From contig CANSKZ010000003.1 in assembly GCA_947647595.1 (NCBI GenBank), positions 96,564 to 160,563 of the forward strand: a stretch of DNA of 64,000 nt, written 5' to 3'. The notes beneath the pieces are model-generated. The model searched no databases, had not been told where the DNA came from, and saw nothing but the letters and a program-made list of their open reading frames with translations. The stretch comes from an uncultured Clostridium sp. (GTDB lineage: Bacteria > Bacillota > Clostridia > TANB77 > CAG-508). Within the stretch, counting starts at the first letter, position 1. Each line of letters starts with the position of its first letter. The position numbers were made by a program, and so were the translations under genes. Of this stretch, positions 18,426 to 28,295 are shown one piece after another.

Positions 18426-19097
18426 ATGGTGCTGATATTTGTAAGAACAATTTTTCTTTATATTTTAGTATTGATTGTAATGCGTTTTATGGGAAAACGT
18501 GAAATTAGCCAATTACAGCCATTTGAATTAGTTATCTCAATTATGATAGCCGATTTGGCAACTACGCCAATGTCCGAAACAGGAATTCCAATTTTATATG
18601 GAATTATTCCTATTCTAGGACTTTTGATGATGCATATTTTAATTTCCATTGTAAATTTGAAAAGTATACGTATTCGAGAAATTGTTTGTGGAAAACCAAG
18701 AATTTTGATGTTTCGTGGAAAAATTGATGAAAAGGCAATGATAAAGGAAAATTTTACGATTAATGAATTGCAAGAAAGATTGAGAGTCAATGGGATTTTT
18801 AATTTAGAAGATGTAGAATATGCTATTTTGGAAACGAGTGGTCAAATTACGGTCATTCCTAAGCCTGCTAAAAGAGGAACGACGCCAGAAGATTTTGGAA
18901 TTGAACCAGAATATGTAGGAATTTCCTATGATTTGGTAATTGATGGAAAAGTCATGACAGATAATTTGGTGAAATTGGGAAAAGATTATAATTGGCTAAA
19001 AAAACAAGTTTCTAAATTTCATATGAGACCAGAAGATGCTTTAGTTGTAGTATTGAGTGGAAACGGCAGTATTTTTTGCCAACGTAAAGAGGTGTAA
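18426..19097 (+). CDS. YetF/YcaP-like membrane protein (DUF421)
   Basis: 223 aa. Three N-terminal transmembrane helices with the family stretch MRFMGKREISQLQPFELVI, then the cytoplasmic YetF domain (GKPRILMFRGKID, ALVVVLSGNGSIF). Function unknown; in spore-formers it is commonly paired with a DUF4363 protein, as here. RBS TCAAGAAGGG about 12 bases upstream is weak. Confidence 0.85.
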   Translation: MVLIFVRTIFLYILVLIVMRFMGKREISQLQPFELVISIMIADLATTPMSETGIPILYGIIPILGLLMMHILISIVNLKSIRIREIVCGKPRILMFRGKIDEKAMIKENFTINELQERLRVNGIFNLEDVEYAILETSGQITVIPKPAKRGTTPEDFGIEPEYVGISYDLVIDGKVMTDNLVKLGKDYNWLKKQVSKFHMRPEDALVVVLSGNGSIFCQRKEV

Positions 19098-19101
19098 TAA
19101 A

Positions 19102-19491
19102 ATGAGATTTATAAAAGAATATTTGATTGTGCTCATGATATTGGTCATTATTTTTTTAATTGATTTTATGACGAATAAAAGTCTTGGAAAATCTACTGAA
19201 TGGATGAGAAATGGCATTGAAAGTGTAGAAAAAAAGGTGAAAGAGCAAAATCAAGAAGAAGCCAAAAATGAATTTTATGAATTAGAAGGAAGATGGAAAG
19301 ACGATGTGAGTAGACTTGCTTTGTTTGTGGAGCATAATGAATTAGAAAAAATAAGTGGTGATATTGTATTAATTGAGTCAAACTTTGATACTGGAGACAC
19401 AGATGAATTATTTCAAAATATATCGGATTTAAAATTTATGTTAGAACATATTGAAGAAAAAAATCAACTAAAATGGAAAAATTTATTTTAA
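19102..19491 (+). CDS. DUF4363 protein
   Basis: 129 aa. One N-terminal transmembrane segment (YLIVLMILVIIFLIDF) followed by a helical extracytoplasmic domain (WKDDVSRLALFVEHNELEKI). Partner of the preceding YetF gene, from which it is separated by 4 bases; ATG 19102 follows AAAGAGGTGTAATAAA. Confidence 0.8.
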   Translation: MRFIKEYLIVLMILVIIFLIDFMTNKSLGKSTEWMRNGIESVEKKVKEQNQEEAKNEFYELEGRWKDDVSRLALFVEHNELEKISGDIVLIESNFDTGDTDELFQNISDLKFMLEHIEEKNQLKWKNLF

Positions 19492-19520
19492 AAGGCACAG
19501 ATTTTTCTGTGCCTAATTTC
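19489..19520. terminator. Bidirectional terminator
   Basis: GGCACAG (19494-19500) and CTGTGCC (19507-19513) between convergent genes, flanked by A and T runs. Confidence 0.85.
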
Positions 19521-20454
19521 TTATTGTAAATTGGTGTCTTGAATAATATAAATTGGTCTCTTTTTGACTTCCAAATACGTTTTTGATAAATATTGTCCAA
19601 TAATACCAAGTGAAAATAATTGAATTCCACTAACCATAAAAATAATACATACCAGTGAAGGCCAACCGCTTGTTGGGTCACCTAAAATTAAAGTTTTGAT
19701 TACAATTATCATAATCAGAATGAAGGAAATCAAACAAAAAAGCAATCCAAGTAGTGATGAGAAGATTAAGGGAGTAGTTGAAAATGCAGTAATTCCTTCT
19801 AAAGCATAAGACATTAATTTCCAAAAGGACCATTTTGTTTCACCAGCAACTCTTTGAATATTTTTATATTCAATCCATTTCACATTAAATCCAACAAAAC
19901 TAAATAGCCCTTTGGAATAACGATTATATTCTTTTAATGATAAAATTGCGTCTACGACAATTCGTTTCATAAAAATGTAATCACGAGCACCATCAACCAT
20001 TTCAAATTTTGTGACACGATTGATAATTCGATAAAACATTTTCGCAAAAAAACTACGAATAATAGGTTCACCTTTACGTGTGGTTCGGCGTGTTCCCACA
20101 GCATCATAATTTTCTTTTGTGACAGCTTGATACATTTCCATTAGTAAAGAAGGTGGGTCTTGTAAATCAGCATCCATCAGGGTTACAAAATTTCCAGTTG
20201 ATTTTTCAAGTCCTGCATAAATAGCAGCTTCTTTACCAAAATTTCTGGAAAAAGAAATATATTTCACACGTGAATCTGTTTTTAATAAATTTTTGATGGT
20301 TGCTAAAGTATTGTCTGTTGAGCCATCGTTTACAAAAAGAAATTCAAATTCTACGCCGATTAAATTGGTTAATATTTTTAATTAATTCTTCATAAAACAA
20401 AGGCAATGATTTTTCTTCATTATAACAAGGTACAATAATTGAAATTTTGTTCAT
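19521..20454 (-). CDS. GT2 glycosyltransferase, bactoprenol-glucosyltransferase type (needs +1 shift at minus-strand CGG 20358)
   Basis: 310 aa through the shift. N-terminus MNKISIIVPCYNEEKSL, then LFVNDGSTDNT and MDADLQDPP (metal-binding DxD), acceptor-site motif, and two C-terminal transmembrane helices. This is the GtrB/YkcC layout, which transfers a sugar to undecaprenyl phosphate. The zero frame from ATG 20454 (AAGGAGAAA upstream) stops after 35 aa; removing the C of CGG gives NQFNGVEFEFLFVNDGS. This is the only core-type break on the minus strand besides the SpoVB-like gene, and the C again precedes GG on the coding strand. Confidence 0.9.
20355..20358 (-). other. CGG +1 recoding site (GT2, N-G-V)
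   Basis: Minus strand zero frame TTT AAT CGG CGT; restored AAT (C)GGC GTA GAA TTT. Confidence 0.88.
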
Positions 20455-20652
20455 ATTTTTCTCCTTATATTGCTAGATTTATAATAAAAATATATCACAA
20501 ATTCAAAAAAATTGCAAGATATCGATTAAAATTTCAAAAAGAGGTTGAAATTTTTACGCAAATGTAATATAATTGTAATACAACTGTAATAAAAACGGGT
20601 AATAAAGCAAATAAATAGATAGATAGCGTTATTTTAAGAAGGGAAGAATGTA

Positions 20653-21651
20653 ATGTTTGGACAAGATATTGGAATTGATTTAGGAACAGCAACAGTAATT
20701 GCATATGTAAAAGGGAAAGGGATTGTGCTAAGAGAACCTTCTGTTGTTGCGGTCAACAATATAACAGGAGAAGTTTTGGCTGTTGGACACGAAGCAAGGA
20801 GAATGCTTGGAAGAACGCCAGGAAATATTGTAGCAACAAGACCACTTCGTGAAGGTGTCATTTCAGATTATACGGTTACAGAAAAAATGTTAAAATATTT
20901 TATTGGGAAAATTGGGGGGAAATTTTTATTTGCTCCTCGTATTATGATATGTATTCCTTCTCAAGTAACAGAAGTAGAACGAAAAGCAGTAATTGATGCT
21001 GCTTCTAATGCAGGGGCAAGAAGGGTTTATTTAATCGAAGAACCAATTGCAGCTGCGATTGGTGCAGGACTAGATATTTCCAAACCAGCTGGAAATATGA
21101 TTGTGGATATTGGTGGTGGAACAACGGATATAGCAGTTATTTCTCTGGGTGGTTCTGTAGTCAGTACTTCCATTAAAGTAGCAGGCGATAAATTTGATGA
21201 AGCAATTGTAAAATATATTAAGAAAAGACATAATGTGATGATTGGAGAGCGAACAGCAGAAGAATTAAAATTAAATATTGGTTGTGTCTATCCAAAATTT
21301 CAAGATATGGAAATGGATGTTAGAGGAAGAGATTTGATTTCTGGTTTACCAAGAACAATAACAGTTTATTCAAGTGAAATGTTAGAAGCTTTGGAAGAAC
21401 CTTCGATGTTAATTGTAGATGCGGTTCATAATGTTTTGGAAAAAACACCACCAGAATTGGCTTCAGATATTAGTGATAAAGGAATTTATATGACAGGTGG
21501 AGGCTGTTTGGTGGATGGATTGGATAAACTGATTCAAGAAAAAACAGGTATTAATGTTATGATTGCAGAAGATTCGATTTCATGTGTAGCAATTGGAACA
21601 GGAAAAGCGTTAGATAATTTGGATAAATTGGATCGTTCAAGAAGAGGATAG
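20653..21651 (+). CDS. mreB: MreB-family actin-like protein
   Basis: 332 aa. Actin-fold ATPase that organises lateral cell-wall synthesis. Phosphate loops IGIDLGTATVIAY and VDIGGGTTDIAVIS, adenosine motif YMTGGGCLVDGL. Length and motifs match MreB/Mbl. It stands alone without mreCD, as Mbl/MreBH paralogs often do. RBS AAGAAGGGAAGAATGTA. Confidence 0.94.
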   Translation: MFGQDIGIDLGTATVIAYVKGKGIVLREPSVVAVNNITGEVLAVGHEARRMLGRTPGNIVATRPLREGVISDYTVTEKMLKYFIGKIGGKFLFAPRIMICIPSQVTEVERKAVIDAASNAGARRVYLIEEPIAAAIGAGLDISKPAGNMIVDIGGGTTDIAVISLGGSVVSTSIKVAGDKFDEAIVKYIKKRHNVMIGERTAEELKLNIGCVYPKFQDMEMDVRGRDLISGLPRTITVYSSEMLEALEEPSMLIVDAVHNVLEKTPPELASDISDKGIYMTGGGCLVDGLDKLIQEKTGINVMIAEDSISCVAIGTGKALDNLDKLDRSRRG

Positions 21652-21661
21652 CGATTAAAGA

Positions 21662-21697
21662 AGAGCACTTATTTTTAAATAAGTTGCTCTTTTTAGA
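21662..21697 (+). terminator. Terminator of mreB
   Basis: AGAGCACTTATTT pairs with AAATAAGTTGCTCT, followed by T-run. Confidence 0.85.
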
Positions 21698-22043
21698 GTT
21701 CTAATGAATACTTAATCGGAAAAATAGCTAAAAATTAGTTTAAGCAGTTTTAAGACTTCATAATGATTTATGTCTACTATAATGATTAAAGCACCTTTTT
21801 GGCTATTCTAGTGATTTGTAAAAAAATGAATTTTCTCATACCACTTATTTTTATATCTCTAAAAAATTCAGAAAAATACTTTTAAGCGATTCTTTTAAAA
21901 TTTTAATCATTTATCATTAAAATTTTGGGAAAGTGCCTTAAAATATGTGATAAGGACTTTTGAAAGTAAATTGATTGCAAAGAATGGAAAATATGATATA
22001 ATCAGAAAAGAAAGAAAATATACCAAAAAAGAAGGGATACAAA
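21698..22043. other. AT-rich intergenic region with dispersed-repeat blocks
   Basis: No ORF. It holds AAGCAGTTTTAAGACTTC (21742-21759) and AATGATTTATGTCTAC (21762-21777). The first recurs with one change at 58696-58713, the second inverted at 58637-58652. Possible degenerate repeat element; also the mtaB promoter near 21965-22005. Confidence 0.5.
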
Positions 22044-23346
22044 ATGAAAAAAATAGCGTGTTATACGTTAGGTTGCAAAGTGAACCAATATGAAACCAAT
22101 GGAATGATACAACAATTTCTAGAAAATGGATATGAAATTGTTGCATTTGAGGAAAAAGCAGATATTTATATTGTAAATACTTGTACAGTTACGAATATTT
22201 CGGACCGAAAATCAAGACAAATGTTACGTCGTGCCAAAGAAATGAATGAAAATGCTTTGATTGTGGCAGTACGGTTGTTATGTTCAAGTTGCTAAAAAAG
22301 AAATTGAAAAAATGCCAGAAATTGATTTGTGTTTGGGAACCAATGAAAAAAAAGAGATTGTAAAATATGTAGAAGAATATTGGCAAAAAGGAAAGAAAGA
22401 AGCATTAGATGATGTTTTTGAAAATAAAGAATATGGCGATTTTGGAAATGTGACTTATACCGAAAAAGTAAGAGCAGTGATAAAAGTGCAAGATGGATGT
22501 GACCGATTTTGTTCGTATTGTTTAATTCCTTATGCAAGAGGTCGTGTGAGAAGTCGAAAACCAGAAAGTGTAGTCGAGGAAATAAAGAGCATTGCGGAAA
22601 AAGGAATCAAAGAAGTAGTAATTACAGGAATTCATGTGGCATCTTATGGAAAGGATTTTAGGGAAAAATATCAATTAATCGATTTATTAGAAGAAATTGA
22701 GAAAATTGAAGGAATTGAAAGAATCCGTTTAGGTTCAATTGAGCCATTATTGATAAGTGATGAATTTTTGAGTCGACTTACAAAATTACATAAAATATGT
22801 CATCATTTTCATTTGTCTTTGCAAAGTGGTTGTGATGCGACTTTGCAAAGGATGAATCGACGTTATACAACAGAAGAATTTGAGCTAATTGTCAAACGTT
22901 TGCGTAATGCTTATTCAGATGTTATTTTAACAACCGATATTATTGTAGGATTTCCAGGTGAAACAGACGAAGAATTTGAAAAAACATATGAATTTTTGAA
23001 AAGAATTAAATTCTATAAAATGCATATTTTTAAATATTCGATTCGAAGTGGAACAAAAGCAGCCAATATGGAAAATCAGATTATAAACAGCATAAAAGAA
23101 ATGCGTAGTAAAAGATTACTTCAATTATCAGAAGAAAATCAAAAGGATTATCATCAAGAAATGGTTGGAAAAAAAGTTCAAATATTAGTGGAGGAAAAGG
23201 AAGGGGAATTCTATAAAGGTCATACGGCAAACTTTATGTTAGTTAAAGTAAAATCGGATTTTAAGATAACAAATCAAATTGTGGAAACTCAGGTAGAAAA
23301 AGCGGAAGAAGAGGAATTAATTGGCGAAAATGTTACGAATTTGTAA
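22044..23346 (+). CDS. mtaB: tRNA t6A37 methylthiotransferase MtaB (needs +1 shift at CGG 22272)
   Basis: 433 aa through the shift. Radical-SAM enzyme that adds methylthio to t6A37 of tRNA Lys. N-terminal UPF0004 domain (YTLGCKVNQYET, VNTCTVTN, GCYVQ; three cluster cysteines), radical-SAM motif CDRFCSYCLIPYARG, C-terminal TRAM-like domain. The zero frame stops at 22295. Removing the C gives LIVAVGCYVQVAKKE, restoring the G-C-Y where the Cys is a cluster ligand. RBS AAAGAAGGGATACAAA. Confidence 0.94.
22272..22275 (+). other. CGG +1 recoding site (mtaB, V-G-C)
   Basis: Zero frame GCA GTA CGG TTG; restored GTA (C)GGT TGT TAT. The Cys after the Gly is an Fe-S ligand. Confidence 0.9.
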
Positions 23347-23450
23347 TGCTTTTGTTACCAAAACTTAATATAAAAACTATTGATTTATTAGCCATTATGA
23401 TGTATGATAGCTTCAAGTTAAATATTGCTTATTTACTAAGGAGGAGTAGA

Positions 23451-23816
23451 ATGAAAGAATATAATTTAAAGGATAATACAGTAGGAACTAATTTACCAGC
23501 CCAATATGGAACATTAAATAAATTGAAAAATTTTCTTCGTTTAGAATTAACAGAAAAGCAAGAAAAAGTTTTGACAGAAGTGCATGACTTTTTATTTCAA
23601 GAAATTGAATTTCCAGAGTTGAGAAATTTTTTCTATCAAGAAATTGATTTATCTGGTGTAAAAGATTTTTGGTGTCAAGATGTTGATTTTAAAGAAGTTA
23701 AAGATTTTTGGTGCCAAGACGTTGATTTTACGGGATTTAAAAAATTCTGGTGTCAAGATGTTGATTTTACAGGAATTAAAAATTTTTGGTGCCAAGAAAT
23801 AACATTTAAAAAATAA
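23451..23816 (+). CDS. Protein with tandem 13-residue FWCQDVDF repeats
   Basis: 121 aa, family not recognised. After a charged N-terminal half come six consecutive 13-residue units: FLFQEIEFPELRN, FFYQEIDLSGVKD, FWCQDVDFKEVKD, FWCQDVDFTGFKK, FWCQDVDFTGIKN, and a truncated FWCQEITFKK. Phe, Gln, acidic and hydrophobic positions are regular; the last four share Trp and Cys. The nucleotide repeat is about 39 bases and is recent at the 3' end. No signal peptide. AAGGAGGAGTAGA precedes ATG 23451. Confidence 0.8.
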   Translation: MKEYNLKDNTVGTNLPAQYGTLNKLKNFLRLELTEKQEKVLTEVHDFLFQEIEFPELRNFFYQEIDLSGVKDFWCQDVDFKEVKDFWCQDVDFTGFKKFWCQDVDFTGIKNFWCQEITFKK

Positions 23817-23833
23817 AATGTTTAAAATAATTG

Positions 23834-23867
23834 CCTTCTGCAAAAAATAAAGCAGGAGGTATTTTTT
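23834..23867 (+). promoter_or_regulatory. Hairpin that masks the ribosome site of the next small ORF
   Basis: CCTTCTGC (23834-23841) pairs with GCAGGAGG (23852-23859), which holds the AGGAGG ribosome site of the 23868 ORF; a run of T follows. It could be a terminator of the repeat-protein gene and a translational switch at once. Confidence 0.6.
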
Positions 23868-24002
23868 ATGGAAGAAAAATCAAAGAAAAATGTAACAAAA
23901 TATGGGGAATTTATCCCAAGTTATTATACCTGGATTGGCTTAGATGAACAAAAAGAAGTGGTAGAACGATTGGAAAACATAACCACAAAAAACAAAAAAT
24001 AA
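23868..24002 (+). CDS. Small unrecognised protein
   Basis: 44 aa, ATG 23868 with AGGAGGT 8 bases upstream. Lysine-rich start, then KYGEFIPSYYTWIGLDEQKE and a short helix. No transmembrane segment. The ribosome site is inside the hairpin described above. The good AGGAGG and protein-like composition support it; function unknown. Confidence 0.6.
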   Translation: MEEKSKKNVTKYGEFIPSYYTWIGLDEQKEVVERLENITTKNKK

Positions 24003-24057
24003 ACTTGCTATTTCTCCTAATTTGATATATGATAAATATACCACAGGAGGTTTAAAA

Positions 24058-25302
24058 ATGAAAAAAATAGAAGAAATACAAGAACTTGCAAAATGGTGTT
24101 TGAATTGTAAAATGAAACCTTGTAGCAAAACGGGTTGTCCAATTAATACAGAAATTCCAGAATTTATTGAAAAAATAAAGGCAGAAGAATATGAAGAGGC
24201 GTACAAAATTTTGATGGCTAATAATATTTTTAGCCATGTGTGTAGTTTGGTTTGTCCACAAGAAGAGCAATGCGAAGGAAGTTGCATTCGTGGAATCAAA
24301 CAAACGCCAACGAAAATTGGAGAATTGGAAAAATTTATTAATGAGTGGGCCGATGAAAATAAGATAGAATATAAAATCAATCAAAAAGAAAAAAACGGTA
24401 AAAAAGTTGCGATTGTTGGTTCTGGACCAGCAGGAATTGAATGTGCTATCGAACTTTTGAAAAATGGATATGCGGTTACGATTTTTGAAAAGGACAAGAT
24501 TCCTGGTGGAATTTTGAGGTATGGCATACCAGATTTTCGTTTAGGAAAAGAGATTGTGGAAGATATTATTCATAGAATTGAAACAATGGGCGCTGTGATA
24601 AAAACAGAAATGGAATGGGGAAAAGATTTTACCATTCAAAGTTTGAAAGAAGAATTTGATGCTGTCTTTTTGGCAATTGGTGCTACAAAATCGATGGTGT
24701 ATTCTTTGGCGGATGAAGAGCTAAAAGGCGTATATGAATCCGATGTTTTTTTGAAAGCGTATAATGAAAATCAATTTTTGACAGGGGTAGGAAACGTTGT
24801 TGTGATTGGTGGTGGAAATGTGGCAATGGATGCTTCAAGAGTAGCGATTCGAATGGGAGCGAAGAAGGTTAAAATTTTGTATCGTAGAGATAAAGAACAT
24901 ATGCCTGCTAGAACGATAGAATTAGAAGAGGCAATTCAAGATGGCGTAGAATTTGTGCCACTTACGAGAGTGATTTCTGCAAATCACGAAAAAGGAAAAA
25001 TCACCTCGGTTAATTGTATCCAAACTGAAATTGTGGAAGGAAAAGCAGTTGATGTGGTAGGTACAGAATTTACTGTCGAAGCGGATACTGTAGTTTTTGC
25101 TATTGGCTTAAAACCAGAAAAGAAACTTTTAGAACAAGAAGGCGTAAAATTAAATGATTGGGGCATGATTGAAATTGATGAAAAAGGAAGAACAAATTTA
25201 GAAAATGTTTTTGCCGGAGGCGATGCGACTGAAAGTAAGTCAACGGTTTGTAGAGCTTTGGCAGCAGGAAAAAGAGCAGCTAGTGGAATAATGGGAGAAT
25301 AA
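24058..25302 (+). CDS. NAD(P)-dependent oxidoreductase of the GltD/NfnB type
   Basis: 414 aa. N-terminal Fe-S region with CLNCKMKPCSKTGCP and CSLVCPQEEQCEGSC; then FAD loop GSGPAGIECAIELL, GGILRYGIPDFRL, and NAD(P) loop GGGNVAMDASRVA. These match the small subunit of glutamate synthase and related electron-transfer subunits. No large subunit lies nearby, so the partner is open. ATG 24058 follows AGGAGGTTTAAAA. Confidence 0.9.
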   Translation: MKKIEEIQELAKWCLNCKMKPCSKTGCPINTEIPEFIEKIKAEEYEEAYKILMANNIFSHVCSLVCPQEEQCEGSCIRGIKQTPTKIGELEKFINEWADENKIEYKINQKEKNGKKVAIVGSGPAGIECAIELLKNGYAVTIFEKDKIPGGILRYGIPDFRLGKEIVEDIIHRIETMGAVIKTEMEWGKDFTIQSLKEEFDAVFLAIGATKSMVYSLADEELKGVYESDVFLKAYNENQFLTGVGNVVVIGGGNVAMDASRVAIRMGAKKVKILYRRDKEHMPARTIELEEAIQDGVEFVPLTRVISANHEKGKITSVNCIQTEIVEGKAVDVVGTEFTVEADTVVFAIGLKPEKKLLEQEGVKLNDWGMIEIDEKGRTNLENVFAGGDATESKSTVCRALAAGKRAASGIMGE

Positions 25303-25441
25303 ACCATACATAATGTCTTTTATTTTAATATTACGAGTTGGATTCATTGATATCACTTCTTCAGTTTTATTTTGTAAATTATACTATGTAATGAATATAA
25401 TTCAAACTTTATTAGATAAAATAAATTAACAGGAGGGAAAC

Positions 25442-28129
25442 TTGGAAAAATTAATTGTAATTGATGGAAATAGTATATTAAATCGAGCCTTTTATGGAAT
25501 TATGGGAAGTAAAATGTTGCAAACCGCAGATGGAACGTATACAAATGCAGTTTACGGTTTTTTGAATATTATGTTTCGTATTTTGGAAGATGAAAATCCA
25601 GAATATTTAGTGGTTGCATTTGATGTAAAGTCACCAACCAAAAGGCATGAAATGTATAGTGAGTACAAAGGAACTCGTAAAGGAATGCCAGATGAATTGG
25701 CGGTTCAATTGCCGATTATCAAAAAAGTATTAGAAGCAATGAATATAAAAGTTTTGGAAAAACCTGGTTATGAAGCAGATGATATTTTAGGAACATTGAG
25801 CGATTGGGGAGACAAGCAAGGCTTAAAAGTGATTTTATTAACAGGTGATAGAGATTCTTTTCAGTTAGCAAAAGACAATGTCATTATTCGAATTCCAAGG
25901 ACGAAACAAGGTAAAACAGAAACGGAAGATTTTGATGCCAATAAAGTATTTGAAACCTATCAAGTAACGCCAAAGCAAATGATTGAGGTAAAAGGCTTAA
26001 TGGGAGATACTTCAGATAATATTCCTGGAGTACCTGGGATTGGTGAAAAAACGGCATTAAATTTGATTCAGAAATATAAAAATATCGATCAATTATACGA
26101 AGCAATTGAAAATGGAGACCCAAACATTAAAGGAAAACAAAAAGAAAAATTAGTTGAAAACAAAGAATTAGCATATCTTTCAAGAACACTTGGAACGATT
26201 GATTTAGAAGCACCGATTGAGAAATCTTTGGAAGAATTCAGGATTGAAACATGGGATAAAGAGGCTGTTTTAGAATTATTCAAGGAATTGCGTTTCAAAC
26301 GATTTATTGAAAAATTCCAATTAGAAAATAGTCAAACAGAAAAAAAGTTAGAAGATTTATTTGAGATAGTTGAAATTTCTAATATAGAAGAAATTTCTGA
26401 AAAACTAAAATCACGAAAGGAATTATTCTATTATTTTGAAACAGAATCGGATGAGCAAGCTTTTATTATTAAGAAAAAAATAAAAAAGATGCAAGTGTAT
26501 TTGAAACCTGAAAAGAAAGTATATTCTATAAAATTTGAACCAAAAGAATGGCAAGCAATTTTTGAAAATGAAACAATTTTAAAATGTGGTTATCAACAAA
26601 AAGACGACTATATTCTGTTAAAACAAGTTGGAATTAAGCCTAAAAATATGATGTTTGACACTAGAATTGCTATGTATTTATTAAATTCTGGAACGAATTT
26701 ATATTCTCTAGAAGAAGTTGCAAGACAACATTTGAATTTGGAAATAGAGGATTATGAAAAAACCGACAACCAAGAACAAAATGTGCAAACCAGTTTTTTT
26801 GATAATGAGTTAGAAGTAAAACAAGAAACAAATTATAAAAATGCTATATATAGCTATATAATTGGAGAAGTAAAATCAGTTTTAGAAGAGAAATTAAGAG
26901 AAGTAAATCAATTAGAATTGTTTTTAAATGTTGAAATGCCTTGTGTGGAAGTCTTGGCAGAAATGCGCTATACGGGTGTTTTTGTTGAACGAGAAGATAT
27001 TGAAAAAATGTCTGAGAATTTAAAACAAGAAATCGATAAAATGAGTAAAGAAATTTATGAATTGGCAGGACAAGAATTTAACATTAATTCGCCAAAGCAA
27101 CTTGGAGAAATTTTGTTTGAAAAGCTAGAATTACCGTTCAAAAAGAAAAATAAAAACGGATATGCAACCGATGTAGATACTTTAGAAAAATTAACACAGG
27201 AACATCCAATTATTGAAAAAGTTTTGTATTATAGACAAATCAGTAAATTAAATTCCACATTTGTAGAAGGAATGCTTCCTTTTATCAATCCAAACACGAA
27301 AAGAATTCATACGACCTTTCATCAAACGGTGGCTGCTACAGGAAGGCTTAGTAGCTCAGATCCCAATTTACAAAATATTCCAACGAGAACAGATTTAGGA
27401 AAACAAATTAGAAAATTGTTCAAAGCAGAAGAAGGAAAGGTATTTTTGGATGCGGATTATTCACAAATAGAATTAAGAGTATTGGCGCATATGTCACAAG
27501 ATGAAATTATGATAAAAGCTTTTCAAGAACATAATGATATTCATCAAATTTGTGCTTCTCAAGTATTTGGAGTGCCACTTGAGGAAGTTACAAAGGAAAT
27601 GAGAAGTCATGCAAAAGCAGTTAATTTTGGGATTGTTTATGGAATTAGTGATTTTGGTTTGGCGGAACAACTTGGTATTAAAAGAAAAGAAGCGAAACAA
27701 TATATCGATTCTTATTTGGAAAAATATCATGGAATTGAAAAATTTATGGAAGAGGAAATTGAGAAGGCAAAAGAAAAAGGATATGTGGAGACGATGTTTC
27801 ACAGAAGAAGATATATCCCAGAGATTACATCCAATAATTATATGGTAAGAAAGTTCGGTGACCGAGTTGCGATGAATGCACCAATTCAAGGAACTGCAGC
27901 GGATATTATGAAAATTGCAATGATTAAAGTATACCATGAATTAAATAACAGAAATTTGAAATCAAAAATTGTGTTACAAATTCATGATGAACTTATTATT
28001 GAAGCTTTAGAAAGTGAAAAAGAAGAGGTAAGTCGAATTTTAAGAGAATGTATGGAAAGAGCTGCTGAATTATCAGTACAATTGGAAGTGGATTTGCAGG
28101 AAGGAAAAACTTGGTATCAAACAAAGTAG
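25442..28129 (+). CDS. polA: DNA polymerase I
   Basis: 895 aa. N-terminal 5'-3' exonuclease domain (VIDGNSILNRAFYGI, GYEADDILGTL), a middle 3'-5' exonuclease-like domain in which I see no intact DxE motif, so probably inactive as in Bacillus, and a C-terminal polymerase (DPNLQNIPTRT, DADYSQIELRVLAHMS, LQIHDELIIE). Fills gaps and removes Okazaki primers. The start is TTG 25442, set by ACAGGAGGGAAAC. No in-frame CGG in 2.7 kb. Confidence 0.95.
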   Translation: MEKLIVIDGNSILNRAFYGIMGSKMLQTADGTYTNAVYGFLNIMFRILEDENPEYLVVAFDVKSPTKRHEMYSEYKGTRKGMPDELAVQLPIIKKVLEAMNIKVLEKPGYEADDILGTLSDWGDKQGLKVILLTGDRDSFQLAKDNVIIRIPRTKQGKTETEDFDANKVFETYQVTPKQMIEVKGLMGDTSDNIPGVPGIGEKTALNLIQKYKNIDQLYEAIENGDPNIKGKQKEKLVENKELAYLSRTLGTIDLEAPIEKSLEEFRIETWDKEAVLELFKELRFKRFIEKFQLENSQTEKKLEDLFEIVEISNIEEISEKLKSRKELFYYFETESDEQAFIIKKKIKKMQVYLKPEKKVYSIKFEPKEWQAIFENETILKCGYQQKDDYILLKQVGIKPKNMMFDTRIAMYLLNSGTNLYSLEEVARQHLNLEIEDYEKTDNQEQNVQTSFFDNELEVKQETNYKNAIYSYIIGEVKSVLEEKLREVNQLELFLNVEMPCVEVLAEMRYTGVFVEREDIEKMSENLKQEIDKMSKEIYELAGQEFNINSPKQLGEILFEKLELPFKKKNKNGYATDVDTLEKLTQEHPIIEKVLYYRQISKLNSTFVEGMLPFINPNTKRIHTTFHQTVAATGRLSSSDPNLQNIPTRTDLGKQIRKLFKAEEGKVFLDADYSQIELRVLAHMSQDEIMIKAFQEHNDIHQICASQVFGVPLEEVTKEMRSHAKAVNFGIVYGISDFGLAEQLGIKRKEAKQYIDSYLEKYHGIEKFMEEEIEKAKEKGYVETMFHRRRYIPEITSNNYMVRKFGDRVAMNAPIQGTAADIMKIAMIKVYHELNNRNLKSKIVLQIHDELIIEALESEKEEVSRILRECMERAAELSVQLEVDLQEGKTWYQTK

Positions 28130-28150
28130 AAAGAGGAAAAAGAAAAGGGG

Positions 28151-28182
28151 TTCAATTGTTAAAAAATTTATTTAACAATTGA
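28151..28182 (+). terminator. Hairpin after polA
   Basis: TTCAATTGTTAAA (28151-28163) and TTTAACAATTGAA (28170-28182). No T-run follows, so termination is not certain. The rest of the gap to 28295 shows nothing further. Confidence 0.5.
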
Positions 28183-28295
28183 AGTTAAGTCCTTCCTTTG
28201 TCGAAAAAAGTCGAACGAAAAAATGAATTTTGCTTGCAATTTATGACTTAGTATGTTAGAATTCACTTACAATTTAAAAAGAAAGGAGGAAAAAT

